Of a stretch of DNA of 64,000 bases, positions 34,259-42,445 are shown in pieces. Below the pieces are notes generated by a model. It was not told where the DNA came from, did not search any database, and worked only from the letters and a program-made list of their open reading frames with translations. The stretch spans positions 248,001-312,000 of the forward strand of contig NZ_JAGHKO010000010.1 of the NCBI RefSeq assembly GCF_017742245.1. Reading direction: 5' to 3'. The first letter of the stretch is position 1. The number at the start of each line of letters is the position of its first letter. The position numbers and the translations under genes are program-made. This DNA is from Niastella soli (GTDB lineage: Bacteria > Bacteroidota > Bacteroidia > Chitinophagales > Chitinophagaceae).

Positions 34259-36411
34259 CCTTTTTGCTGTACCTGGGGAAAGTAATGCTCTGCTCCGGCA
34301 TTCTGCTGGGCTATTACTGGCTTTTTTTACGCAATAAACGGTTTCACCATTATAACCGGTTCTATCTGCAAGGGACCCTACTACTTTCAGTATTATTGCC
34401 CCTGATCAGGATACCCGTGTTGAATCAACCGCAAAGCCCTGTAAACCAGGCTGTATACCAAACACTGGCCGTACTTACCGTTAAGGATGGAGAAGAAGAA
34501 TTAATGGGGGAAGGCCCTGGCTGGGCAGCCAGGCTGTTCACCCTGGAAAATGGGCTTTATTTGTTATATGTGATAGGGGTTCTGGTGTTACTTTTTGCGT
34601 TTATAAGGTCCCTGTTGTACATCAGGCGTATTTCAAAACAATACTCGTTTGAACGCATTGGCGGGTTGAAATTCTTCACCACCGGGGAACCAGGTACGCC
34701 TTTTTCCTTCTTGCGGTCAATTTTCTGGAACAACGAGCTGGTATTTAACAGCCGGGACGGGCAACAGATCTTTCGTCATGAACTGTTCCATGTACAGCAA
34801 AAACACTCTACCGATATTATTTTCACCGAACTCATTACCGCCTTTTTCTGGTTCAATCCTTTTTTCTATATCCTTAAAAAAGAGCTGAAGGCCATTCATG
34901 AGTTCCTGGCCGATCAATACGCTATTTCGGGCAACGACCGATATGCGTATGCTGAGTTGCTGGTACTGCAAACACTGAAGGCCAATAACCTGCCCATTAC
35001 CAACCAATTTTTCCAAAACCATATCAAAAGACGTATTGCCATGATCACTAACAACCAATCCGCCCGGTACAGTTATCGCAGTCGTTTAATGGCGTTGCCT
35101 GTACTGGCATTAGTTTTTTGCGCTATAGCGTTCCGCGCCCAACGGTCGGCCGAAGAAGATGGGAAACCAGTTATAGCCCAAAAGCCAATAACCATTATAG
35201 TCGACGCCGGCCATGGAGGTATAGACCCGGGTGCCGCCAGCCTCGATGGTAAAGTGAAAGAAAAAGACCTGGCCCTGCAAATTTGCCAGAAGATCCAGCA
35301 GTTGGCATCGGCTTACAATGTGAATGTAGTAATGACCCGGTCCGATGAAAATCTGCCTGGCGGTACTACTGTCATTCATGATGGTTTGAAAGCCCGTACC
35401 GCACTCGCCCAAAAGATCAACCCTGACCTGTTCATTTCCATCCATGTTTCATCTACGGGTGAACAAACCGTTACTTCCCAAACCGGTTTTGAGCTCTTTG
35501 TTTCCAATAAAGACGATGAACGCGCCAAGCAATCAAAACAACTGGGGTCAGTGGTTTTACAGGAGTTAAGCAAAGTATACGCTATTAATGAAACAATAAA
35601 ACAACGCAAGCAAAATGTTTGGGTGCTGGAACAAACACCCTGCCCTGCCGTGTTGATTGAATGCGGCTTTATCAACAACGAAAAAGACCTCGCCTATTTC
35701 AGCAACAGCGGCAACCAGGAAACCGTTGCCAAAAAAATCCTGGAAGGTATTGTGAACTATAAAAACAAACCGGTAGCCATGGTGAACCCTTCGGTGATAG
35801 ACCATACACCTGATCGGAACGAACGCGTTGAAAAAACGGTAAAACCAGCCATCACAACTACGGCCCCTGTATCGTCAAACAGCAATAGCTTACCCGTTGC
35901 CGCCCCCCCTCCGCAACAGCTCTTCAATGATTCCACGCTTAACAAACTGATAAAACATTTCAACCGCAACACCTGGTATCCCAAACAGGCACTGGCTCAA
36001 AATGCGGAAGGCGTAGTATATTTTTCTGTAATGGTTAACAGGAATGGCGAGCTAAACAATTTTAAAACATATGAGCAGGCGCCGGCTGAAGCCAACAGCC
36101 AGGTAACAAAATTGGTGATCGTCAGTTATGCACGTGAGACTGGTAATGCTGCCACTGAACAATTATCGAACGAAGAGCTGACGAAAGAATACCAGTCGGT
36201 AATGAAAAAGGCCGCTGAAAGAAAACCCGATCTATCTGGTTGCACTCCCCAACTGAGCCCTTATTATTTTCAGGTAAGTTTTCGCCTTGAAAAAAAATCA
36301 GCTACAGCAAATAAGCCTGTTGAAGCTGTTGTGCCTGCCAGCGCTGGAATCAGTGACCGGCAAATGCTGTTACCTAACGGCTTTCTTTGGAAGAAGCAGG
36401 GAAAGTGTTAA
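34255..36411 (+). CDS. BlaR1-like M56 peptidase fused to N-acetylmuramoyl-L-alanine amidase and TonB_C-like domain
   Basis: This 718-residue fusion starts with a BlaR1-like M56 membrane module. It has helices near 4-24, 38-55, 98-118 and 284-300, and the zinc motif HELFH at 175-179 with a downstream HEFLADQ. Residues about 313-510 form an Amidase_3 domain (VDAGHGG with H320, E336 in KEKD, H397 in SIHVSS, E469 in IECGF), so all predicted Zn ligands and the catalytic Glu are present. Residues about 560-690 resemble a TonB C-terminal domain (GVVYFSVMVNRNGEL). In BlaR1 the sensor is a penicillin-binding domain. Here a peptidoglycan-cleaving domain takes that place. Sensing of wall fragments is inference. 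Confidence 0.88.
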   Translation: MTFLLYLGKVMLCSGILLGYYWLFLRNKRFHHYNRFYLQGTLLLSVLLPLIRIPVLNQPQSPVNQAVYQTLAVLTVKDGEEELMGEGPGWAARLFTLENGLYLLYVIGVLVLLFAFIRSLLYIRRISKQYSFERIGGLKFFTTGEPGTPFSFLRSIFWNNELVFNSRDGQQIFRHELFHVQQKHSTDIIFTELITAFFWFNPFFYILKKELKAIHEFLADQYAISGNDRYAYAELLVLQTLKANNLPITNQFFQNHIKRRIAMITNNQSARYSYRSRLMALPVLALVFCAIAFRAQRSAEEDGKPVIAQKPITIIVDAGHGGIDPGAASLDGKVKEKDLALQICQKIQQLASAYNVNVVMTRSDENLPGGTTVIHDGLKARTALAQKINPDLFISIHVSSTGEQTVTSQTGFELFVSNKDDERAKQSKQLGSVVLQELSKVYAINETIKQRKQNVWVLEQTPCPAVLIECGFINNEKDLAYFSNSGNQETVAKKILEGIVNYKNKPVAMVNPSVIDHTPDRNERVEKTVKPAITTTAPVSSNSNSLPVAAPPPQQLFNDSTLNKLIKHFNRNTWYPKQALAQNAEGVVYFSVMVNRNGELNNFKTYEQAPAEANSQVTKLVIVSYARETGNAATEQLSNEELTKEYQSVMKKAAERKPDLSGCTPQLSPYYFQVSFRLEKKSATANKPVEAVVPASAGISDRQMLLPNGFLWKKQGKC

Positions 36412-36444
36412 TAATGCCAGGCTGATCAAATAAGTAATTCCATA

Positions 36445-36493
36445 TTAAAATAAAGAGCTATTTCCTTTCGGGGCAAATAGCTCTTTATTTTAA
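36445..36493. terminator. Bidirectional intrinsic terminator
   Basis: A perfect 19-bp stem (36445-36463 with 36475-36493) has an 11-nt loop, with A-rich and T-rich flanks. It lies 34 nt after the M56-amidase gene. Confidence 0.85.
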
Positions 36494-36607
36494 TACCACA
36501 TTGTGTGAATTGATACCTAACCGGTTTATCAAATTTTTACAAAATTTATACAGGATTTTATATAGCTTTCCCCTGGAATCAAATACAGGTATATACCCAT
36601 TACCATC

Positions 36608-37357
36608 ATGTTAAAGAAAGAACGACAAGCCTATATTTTACACCAGGTGAACCTGCACAATAAAGTGACGTCCAGTAACCTCAGCAGGGATATGAATGTA
36701 TCCGAAGATACCATCCGCCGCGATCTGCAGGAGCTGGCCGATGAAGGCAAGATCATAAAAGTACATGGCGGGGCCCTGTCGCATTCTTTTAGCCAGGTAC
36801 ACTATACCAGCTCCCAGGTATACTCACACGATCATAAAAAGACCATTGCCCGTAAGGCAGCGTCGCTTATACATGATGGCATGTTCGTACTAACTACCGG
36901 TGGCACTACTATAATTGAGATGGCCCGGGCATTACCGCCCCGGTTAAAAGCCACCTTTGTTTCGGGCAGCATACCCGCCATTCTCGAATACATGCAACAC
37001 CCATCGGTTGATGTGATCGCTATTGGCGACAAAGTTTCCAAAAATAGCAAGATCACTACCGGTGGTGAGGCAATTACCCAAATCAAACGCATCCGCGCCG
37101 ATCTGTGTTTTTTAGGCATTAACGCCATTAGCCTGAAGGATGGCATTACCGATAGCGACTGGGATGTGGTGCAATTAAAAAAAGCGATGGTGGAATCATC
37201 GCAAAAAGTGGTATGCCTCAGCATTGCCGAAAAGATCAACAGCATTCAACCGATACACATTTGCGATATCGGTAAAATACATATGCTTATCACCGAGCTG
37301 TCGCCCGATGATCCGGTATTAAAACCCTACAGGGATGCGGGGATAGAAGTTATTTAG
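36608..37357 (+). CDS. DeoR/GlpR-family transcriptional regulator
   Basis: This 249-residue protein has an N-terminal DeoR helix-turn-helix (RQAYILHQVNLHNKVTSSNL, then VSEDTIRRDLQELADEGKI and KVHGGAL). The C-terminal sugar-phosphate-sensing DeoRC domain is visible as TTGGTTIIEMARALP, then DLCFLGINAIS and GITDSDWDVVQLKKAM. Such regulators respond to a phosphorylated sugar. No metabolic gene is adjacent, so the effector and targets are unknown. A strong terminator separates it from the upstream operon. Confidence 0.92.
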   Translation: MLKKERQAYILHQVNLHNKVTSSNLSRDMNVSEDTIRRDLQELADEGKIIKVHGGALSHSFSQVHYTSSQVYSHDHKKTIARKAASLIHDGMFVLTTGGTTIIEMARALPPRLKATFVSGSIPAILEYMQHPSVDVIAIGDKVSKNSKITTGGEAITQIKRIRADLCFLGINAISLKDGITDSDWDVVQLKKAMVESSQKVVCLSIAEKINSIQPIHICDIGKIHMLITELSPDDPVLKPYRDAGIEVI

Positions 37358-37393
37358 TTGAAAGTTATTAGGTTCTGAGTTCTTGTTGCCATC

Positions 37394-37409
37394 TCCGCCT
37401 GCTGGCGGA
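37394..37409. repeat. Small GC palindrome TCCGCC-N4-GGCGGA
   Basis: A perfect 6-bp dyad with a 4-bp centre. An identical dyad (differing only in the centre) occurs at 40086-40101. Confidence 0.55.
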
Positions 37410-37469
37410 TGTGGCAGCTGAAGAGCATAAGAGGACCGCGCAGAGGTTTTTCAGCCCTCTGCCCTTCCC

Positions 37470-38633
37470 CTAATAAACAATCTGCTCGTCCCCAACCTTC
37501 AATACCAGCTCTTTTTTATCACTGGCTTCAACGCGGCCAACGATCTGCGCTTCAATACCCAGCTTTTTAGCTTCCTCAATGAATTTGGGAGCAGAAGCTG
37601 CATCGGTAAATACCTCCAAACGGTGGCCCATGTTGAATACCTGGTACATTTCGCGGTTATCGGAGCCTGAAGCTTCCTGAATGAGCTGGAAGATGATAGG
37701 TGGTTCAAATAAATTGTCCTTAATAACCCGGAAGTTGCCGGGCAGGTATTTCATACATTTTGTTTGACCGCCACCACTGCAATGAATAAGGCCGTGAATG
37801 GCCTCAAAATGTTGTTCAAACAGCACCTGCAATAAAGGAGCATAAGTACGGGTGGGCGACAACAGCAATTTACCAACCTGGTATTGCTCCCGGCCAACCG
37901 TATCGGTAAGCAGATAGGGGCCAATGTATACTACTTCGCTGGCGAGACTGTTCTCGTAAGATTCTTTGAATTTTTCTGCGTAAAACTTGCTTAATACGTC
38001 GTGGCGGGCGCTGGTGAGGCCATTGCTGCCAATACCGCTGTTGTATTCGGTTTCATAAATGGTTTGTCCAAAACTGCTAAAGCCCACAATTACATCCCCC
38101 GCCTGGATCTTTTCGTTGGTCACCAGCCGGTTTTTGGGCCAGCGGGCCGTCATGGTACCATTAACGGCAATGGTACGTACCACGTCCCCTACATCGGCGG
38201 TTTCACCACCCAGGTAATGGATGTTTACCCCAAACTGTTTCAATGAATCGAACAACTCCTGGGTGCCGTTGATCACGGTTTCCAGCACATCGCCCGATAC
38301 TACTGTTTTATTACGGTCAATTGTTGAAGAAAATAACAAATTATCAGTTATGCCTACACACAACAGGTCATCGAGGTTCATTACCACGGCGTCCTGAGCA
38401 ATGCCTTTCCAAACAGATAGGTCGCCGGTCTCTTTCCAGTACAAATAAGCCAGAATGCTTTTGGTACCGGCGCCATCGGCATGCATCACATTCACCCAAT
38501 CCTGCTGGCCGGTAAGATAATCGGGGTATATTTTGCAGAAAGCATGGGGATACAAACCTTTATCTAACTTTTCTGTAGCCTTGTGAACTTCTTCTTTCTG
38601 GGCAGAAACACCCCGTTGTGAATATAAACTCAT
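37470..38633 (-). CDS. purM: Phosphoribosylformylglycinamidine cyclo-ligase (AIR synthase)
   Basis: This 387-residue enzyme closes the imidazole ring of purines by converting FGAM to AIR with ATP. It starts MSLYSQRGVSAQKEEV and contains MHADGAGTKSILAYLYW, the AIRS nucleotide-binding acidic cluster in DAVVMNLDDLLCVG, LGGETADVGDVV, and IHCSGGGQTK in the second domain. The longer, Bacteroidota-type N-terminus (relative to about 345 in E. coli) is usual. A TACCTTTG box lies 28 nt upstream, and a heptamer array occupies its -33 region. Confidence 0.92.
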   Translation of the reverse strand: MSLYSQRGVSAQKEEVHKATEKLDKGLYPHAFCKIYPDYLTGQQDWVNVMHADGAGTKSILAYLYWKETGDLSVWKGIAQDAVVMNLDDLLCVGITDNLLFSSTIDRNKTVVSGDVLETVINGTQELFDSLKQFGVNIHYLGGETADVGDVVRTIAVNGTMTARWPKNRLVTNEKIQAGDVIVGFSSFGQTIYETEYNSGIGSNGLTSARHDVLSKFYAEKFKESYENSLASEVVYIGPYLLTDTVGREQYQVGKLLLSPTRTYAPLLQVLFEQHFEAIHGLIHCSGGGQTKCMKYLPGNFRVIKDNLFEPPIIFQLIQEASGSDNREMYQVFNMGHRLEVFTDAASAPKFIEEAKKLGIEAQIVGRVEASDKKELVLKVGDEQIVY

Positions 38634-38660
38634 TACTGATATTTATCTTATATGAATCGG

Positions 38661-38668
38661 CAAAGGTA
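38661..38668 (-). promoter_or_regulatory. -7 box (TACCTTTG) of purM
   Basis: An exact TAnnTTTG match lies 27 nt upstream of the purM ATG. The sequence further upstream is the left arm of repeat A5. Confidence 0.55.
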
Positions 38669-38674
38669 CAAAAA

Positions 38675-38870
38675 GAGGTAAGAAGTAGGAAGTACGAGGT
38701 AAGAAAAGCCCGAATTGCCAGGATCCTGATAATTACAGGCAATTCTGCAAGCCGGAATTCCTATCTCAGACTTCCTTTATCACCCCTATCAACGTATCAA
38801 CTTCTTTCGTCCTGTCCTGGTCAACTGGTAACTGGTCAACTTTACCTCCTACCTCATTACTTCCTACTTC
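38675..38870. repeat. Paired inverted GAAGTAR heptamer element (A5) with octamer array (D1)
   Basis: The left arm is 38675-38707 (GAGGTAAGAAGTAGGAAG and on). The right arm is 38843-38870 (TACCTCCTACCTCATTACTT and on). Just inside the right arm, 38811-38841 carries TGGTCAAC-type octamers. The element fills the gap between the divergent purM and ribF genes. Confidence 0.75.
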
Positions 38871-38901
38871 GGCTTCCTTGGCGTACATTCGCACCTCGTT
38901 T

Positions 38902-39912
38902 ATGAAAGTTTACTTTTCTACAGATAACATTCCGGCCTTTAACAAGGCTGTAGTTACGATAGGCACATTCGACGGGGTGCATACCGGCCACAAAACCATT
39001 CTGGAGCAATTGAAACGTGAAGCCGCTCAAATTGGCGGGGAAACGGTGATCATCACCTTCCACCCCCACCCCCGGAAAGTGATCGTGAGCGGCCAGCCCG
39101 GCATTCAGCTCATCAACACCATTGATGAAAAAATTGAGCTGCTCGATAAAAATGGCATTGACCACCTGGTGGTGGTGCCGTTCACCGATGCGTTTGCACA
39201 GCAGACCCCCGAAGAATATATTGAGCAATTCCTGGTGGAGAAATTTCATCCTCACACCGTCATCATCGGGTACGACCACCGTTTTGGCAAAAACCGCAAA
39301 GGCGACTATAAACTGCTGGAAGAATACAGCAAACGGCTTGGTTTTAGCCTGATGGAAATACCGGCTCATCTGATCAATGATAATACGGTAAGCTCCACCC
39401 GCATTCGCGAAGCCATCTTACAGGGCAATACCGATGTGGCCAATACCCTGCTGGGTTACGATTTCTTTTTTGAAGGTACCGTAGTAGATGGCAACAAACT
39501 GGGCCGTACGTTGGGCTACCCTACCGCCAACCTGCGTATAGAAAATGAAGAAAAGTTGGTTCCGGGCAATGGCATTTATGCCGTGCAGGCGGAGATCATG
39601 GAAGAAGGCAATAGGCAATGGGCAGTAGGCAATGGGGAAAAGGCAGTAGGCAGTGCGCAGACGGCAGAAGGCAGAAGGCAGACAATTTTGAACGGCATGA
39701 TGAGTATCGGAGTACGGCCAACCATTGGCGGTACCGACCGGGTGATTGAAGTAAACCTGTTTGATTTTAATGAGAATATATACGGTGCCACCATGCGGGT
39801 GTACATAAAAAAATACCTTCGCAGCGAAGTAAAATTCAATGGGCTGGAGGCCTTGGTGGAGCAATTGGCAAAGGATAAGGAGGATACGTTGAGGGTGTTG
39901 GGGTTGGGTTAA
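38902..39912 (+). CDS. ribF: Bifunctional riboflavin kinase/FAD synthetase with repeat insertion
   Basis: This 336-residue enzyme makes FMN and FAD from riboflavin. The N-terminal adenylyltransferase has [29 protein letters not shown] and SSTRIREAI. The C-terminal riboflavin kinase has [13 protein letters not shown] and [14 protein letters not shown]. Between them, residues about 236-262 (39604-39687) are a GGCAATR/GGCAGTA heptamer array translated in frame, including [20 protein letters not shown]. That lengthens the protein beyond the usual 310. The ATG at 38902 is preferred over an upstream TTG. Both active sites look intact. The array is in the kinase domain loop before NGMMSIGV. Confidence 0.93.
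   Translation: MKVYFSTDNIPAFNKAVVTIGTFDGVHTGHKTILEQLKREAAQIGGETVIITFHPHPRKVIVSGQPGIQLINTIDEKIELLDKNGIDHLVVVPFTDAFAQQTPEEYIEQFLVEKFHPHTVIIGYDHRFGKNRKGDYKLLEEYSKRLGFSLMEIPAHLINDNTVSSTRIREAILQGNTDVANTLLGYDFFFEGTVVDGNKLGRTLGYPTANLRIENEEKLVPGNGIYAVQAEIMEEGNRQWAVGNGEKAVGSAQTAEGRRQTILNGMMSIGVRPTIGGTDRVIEVNLFDFNENIYGATMRVYIKKYLRSEVKFNGLEALVEQLAKDKEDTLRVLGLG
39604..39690. repeat. GGCAATR/GGCAGAA heptamer array inside ribF (C2)
   Basis: There are about twelve degenerate heptamers (GGCAATA, GGCAATG, GGCAGTA, GGCAGAA). They are read through in the ribF frame without a stop. Confidence 0.8.
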
Positions 39913-39913
39913 C

Positions 39914-39978
39914 GAGTTGATCAGTTGACCAGTTGATCCGGAAATGCCCAATAACCAGTTTGCCAGTTATTTAGTTCT
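39914..39978. repeat. GTTGACCA octamer array (D2)
   Basis: GTTGATCA, GTTGACCA and GTTGATCC follow the ribF stop codon by 1 nt. An inverted-looking segment (CCAGTTTGCCAGTT) follows at about 39955-39970. Confidence 0.6.
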
Positions 39979-40018
39979 TGAGTTATTAGGTCATCGCAGT
40001 TGGCGCGAGGAAGGATGT

Positions 40019-40139
40019 GCCCGCTGCCGATTGCGGATTGCCGACTGAAGCGGGGCTCGAAATTCGCGAACCCATTGCCGATTCATCCGCCCGCTGGCGG
40101 ACCGATTGCCGACCATTGCCTATTCCCCATTCCCTTTCC
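40019..40139. repeat. GGCAATR-type heptamer arrays (C3)
   Basis: TGCCGATTGCGGATTGCCGA lies at 40019-40047. An array of ATTGCCGA/ATTGCCTATTCCCC lies at 40072-40139, ending at the holA stop codon. The palindrome TCCGCC-N4-GGCGGA (40086-40101) interrupts it. Confidence 0.6.
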
Positions 40140-41137
40140 TAATTCACCATCTTCGCCACCATTTCCTTTAACAACGAAGCGTCGGACGAGCCGGTATCAT
40201 GCACCCCAATACTTCTAAGGTTATAATGATGGAGCAGCAACAGCGCTTTTTCAACGCCGTTATATCCATAATTACGGGCCACCAGTAAATAATCTTTTAC
40301 AAACCACGCATTCACCCCAATATTGGCAGCAATAGTTTTTTCATCTTTGCTGGCCTGACCAAAGATCATGTAGGTTTTACTAAACAGGTTGTACAGTGTA
40401 GGCAATACCAATTGAATAGGCGCCGCTTTGGGATTGGCTTCAAAGTATTGAATAATACGCATGGCCTTTGACAGGTCTTTAGCGGCCATGGCAGATTGCA
40501 ATTCAAAAGGATTGTATTCCTTGCTTACCCCCACATATTTTTCAATATCATCTTCGGTAATGTTGGTCCTGCTGCCCAGGTTCACCAGCATTTTATCAAT
40601 TTCATTATCTATACGGCTAAGATCATTGCCTATGTGGTCAACTAATAACAATAACCCTTTTTGTGAAATGGTATAGCCCTTGCTTTTAACCAACTCATTA
40701 GTCCAATCGGGTAGTTGGTTATCGTACATTTTCTTTGTAGTGAATAACTCAGCTTTTGTCTTCAGCAATTTTGCCAACTGTGTACGTCCATCAACCTTTT
40801 TTTCTTTGTATGCTACAATAAACACGGTGGATGTCAGTGGTTGCCCGATGTATGACTCTAATTTGTCGATATCACGCATATGTTGTGCTTCTTTCAAAAT
40901 CACTACCTGACGTTCAGAAAACATCGGGTATCGCTTACAGGCATTGATCACCTGGGTCCAATCAGCATCACGACCATAGAACACTGTCAAATTAAAACCA
41001 GCCTCAGCCTCCGTTAAAATATTATGCTCGGCGTAATTCACTATTTTGTCAATAAAATAATCTTCTTCCCCTTCAAGCCAGTAAACAGGTTTATAGAGCT
41101 TCTTTTTCCAGTCAGATATAATTTTTTCTACAGACAT
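40139..41137 (-). CDS. holA: DNA polymerase III subunit delta
   Basis: This 332-residue clamp-loader subunit opens the beta sliding clamp during replication. Family features are KPVYWLEGEEDYFIDKIV at the N-terminus, NACKRYPMFSERQVVIL, and LLLLVDHIGNDLSRIDNEIDKM in the middle domain. A C-terminal helical collar follows. The length matches HolA. The start is the ATG at 41137. The stop TAG abuts repeat array C3. It seems monocistronic. Confidence 0.93.
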   Translation of the reverse strand: MSVEKIISDWKKKLYKPVYWLEGEEDYFIDKIVNYAEHNILTEAEAGFNLTVFYGRDADWTQVINACKRYPMFSERQVVILKEAQHMRDIDKLESYIGQPLTSTVFIVAYKEKKVDGRTQLAKLLKTKAELFTTKKMYDNQLPDWTNELVKSKGYTISQKGLLLLVDHIGNDLSRIDNEIDKMLVNLGSRTNITEDDIEKYVGVSKEYNPFELQSAMAAKDLSKAMRIIQYFEANPKAAPIQLVLPTLYNLFSKTYMIFGQASKDEKTIAANIGVNAWFVKDYLLVARNYGYNGVEKALLLLHHYNLRSIGVHDTGSSDASLLKEMVAKMVN

Positions 41138-41395
41138 GTTCTAATAAATCGTGGTTTAAACTTTGCAATATTACCACAAAAAAGCCCGTGACATATAGCG
41201 AATTATACACAACTGTAACACAATACGATACTACTCCTCAGCGTTCTTTGCCGACCTGTAGAAAGGTTAAATACCAAATTCTGGCATGGTTTTGGTCAAA
41301 CCCATATGCGAAACCCAATAACAACGAGCTAACCCATAATAAAAACGAATACTGAACCCGATTTTATAACCTTTCAAAATAAACATACACTTATT

Positions 41396-42373
41396 ATGAG
41401 TACAACCAATTATCCATCCGCTAGTCCACAAGGTGCACCCCCAAAACGTGATTCTAAGAACCTGATCATCGGCTTACTGGCCGTTGGTATTCTCGGTACC
41501 TGGGGATATTTTTTATGGGATAAAAACAAGTCTGATCAAAAGATCACTCAACTGCAAACACAATATGTGGCTGTAGATTCATCAAAGAATGAATTACAAA
41601 AAAGCTTTGATGCCGCTTTAACCCGTTTGGATTCTTTAACCGGTTATAACAATGAACTGGAAGGAAAACTGAACGACAGAACAAGCGAGATCTCTAAATT
41701 AAAAGGTCAGATCGGTGGCATCCTGAAAAAACAACGTCTGTCTGAAGCCGAAAAGAAGAAAGCACAATCTTTGATTGGCGAACTGAACGACAAGATCGCT
41801 AACCTGGAAGCAGAAGTAGCTCGTTTAACTCAGGAAAATCAACAGTTGACTACTGAAAAAACTCAGTTAACTGCTGATAAAGAAAAACTCACTACTGATC
41901 TGCAAACTACCACTCAACAGAAAGAAGAGTTAGCAACTAAGGTAGACATCGCTTCTACGCTGAATGCTTCTAACATCTCTGTTACTCCTGTTAACGAGAA
42001 AAAAGGTGGTAAAGAATCAGAAACAACCTCAGCAAAGAAAGTTGACAAACTGGTAATTGCTATGGACGTTGCAAACCGCATCGCTCAATCTGGTTCTACT
42101 GATGTATATGTTTGCATCACTGGTCCTGATGGCCAACCAGTAGCTGTTGAAGCTTTAGGTTCTGGCAAATTCACTACACGTGAAGAAGGTGAAAAACTGT
42201 TCACTGCTAAAGTTCCTGTTGACTTCGAAGCTGGCAAAAACAAACACGTTGAGTTTGCCTGGAAACAAAACAGCCCTTTCAAACAAGGTAACTACAAGAT
42301 CGAAGTATACCACAATGGTTTCAAGATCGGCGAAGCTACCCGTTCACTGAAAAAAGGTGGCATCTTCGGATAA
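41396..42373 (+). CDS. Membrane-anchored coiled-coil protein of unknown function
   Basis: This 325-residue protein has a short cytoplasmic Pro/Ser-rich head (1-22), one membrane helix (about 23-41), and a long coiled coil from about 45 to 185 rich in Leu, Glu, Lys, Gln and Thr heptads. A globular C-terminal domain of about 115 residues follows (KLVIAMDVANRIAQSGSTDVYVCITGPDGQPV to KKGGIFG). I do not recognise the family. Codon use is more biased than in its neighbours (strong preference for GCT, GTT, GAA, AAC and CGT-type codons), which suggests high expression. It has a strong terminator. Confidence 0.8.
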   Translation: MSTTNYPSASPQGAPPKRDSKNLIIGLLAVGILGTWGYFLWDKNKSDQKITQLQTQYVAVDSSKNELQKSFDAALTRLDSLTGYNNELEGKLNDRTSEISKLKGQIGGILKKQRLSEAEKKKAQSLIGELNDKIANLEAEVARLTQENQQLTTEKTQLTADKEKLTTDLQTTTQQKEELATKVDIASTLNASNISVTPVNEKKGGKESETTSAKKVDKLVIAMDVANRIAQSGSTDVYVCITGPDGQPVAVEALGSGKFTTREEGEKLFTAKVPVDFEAGKNKHVEFAWKQNSPFKQGNYKIEVYHNGFKIGEATRSLKKGGIFG

Positions 42374-42392
42374 TCTTCCACTATATACAAAG

Positions 42393-42428
42393 AATAACCC
42401 CGACGGTAACCGTCGGGGTTATTTTTTG
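42393..42428 (+). terminator. Intrinsic terminator after the coiled-coil gene
   Basis: A perfect 14-bp stem (42393-42406 with 42410-42423) has a TAA centre and ends in a T-tract. Confidence 0.9.
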
Positions 42429-42445
42429 TCCCTGTATCATCTTCA

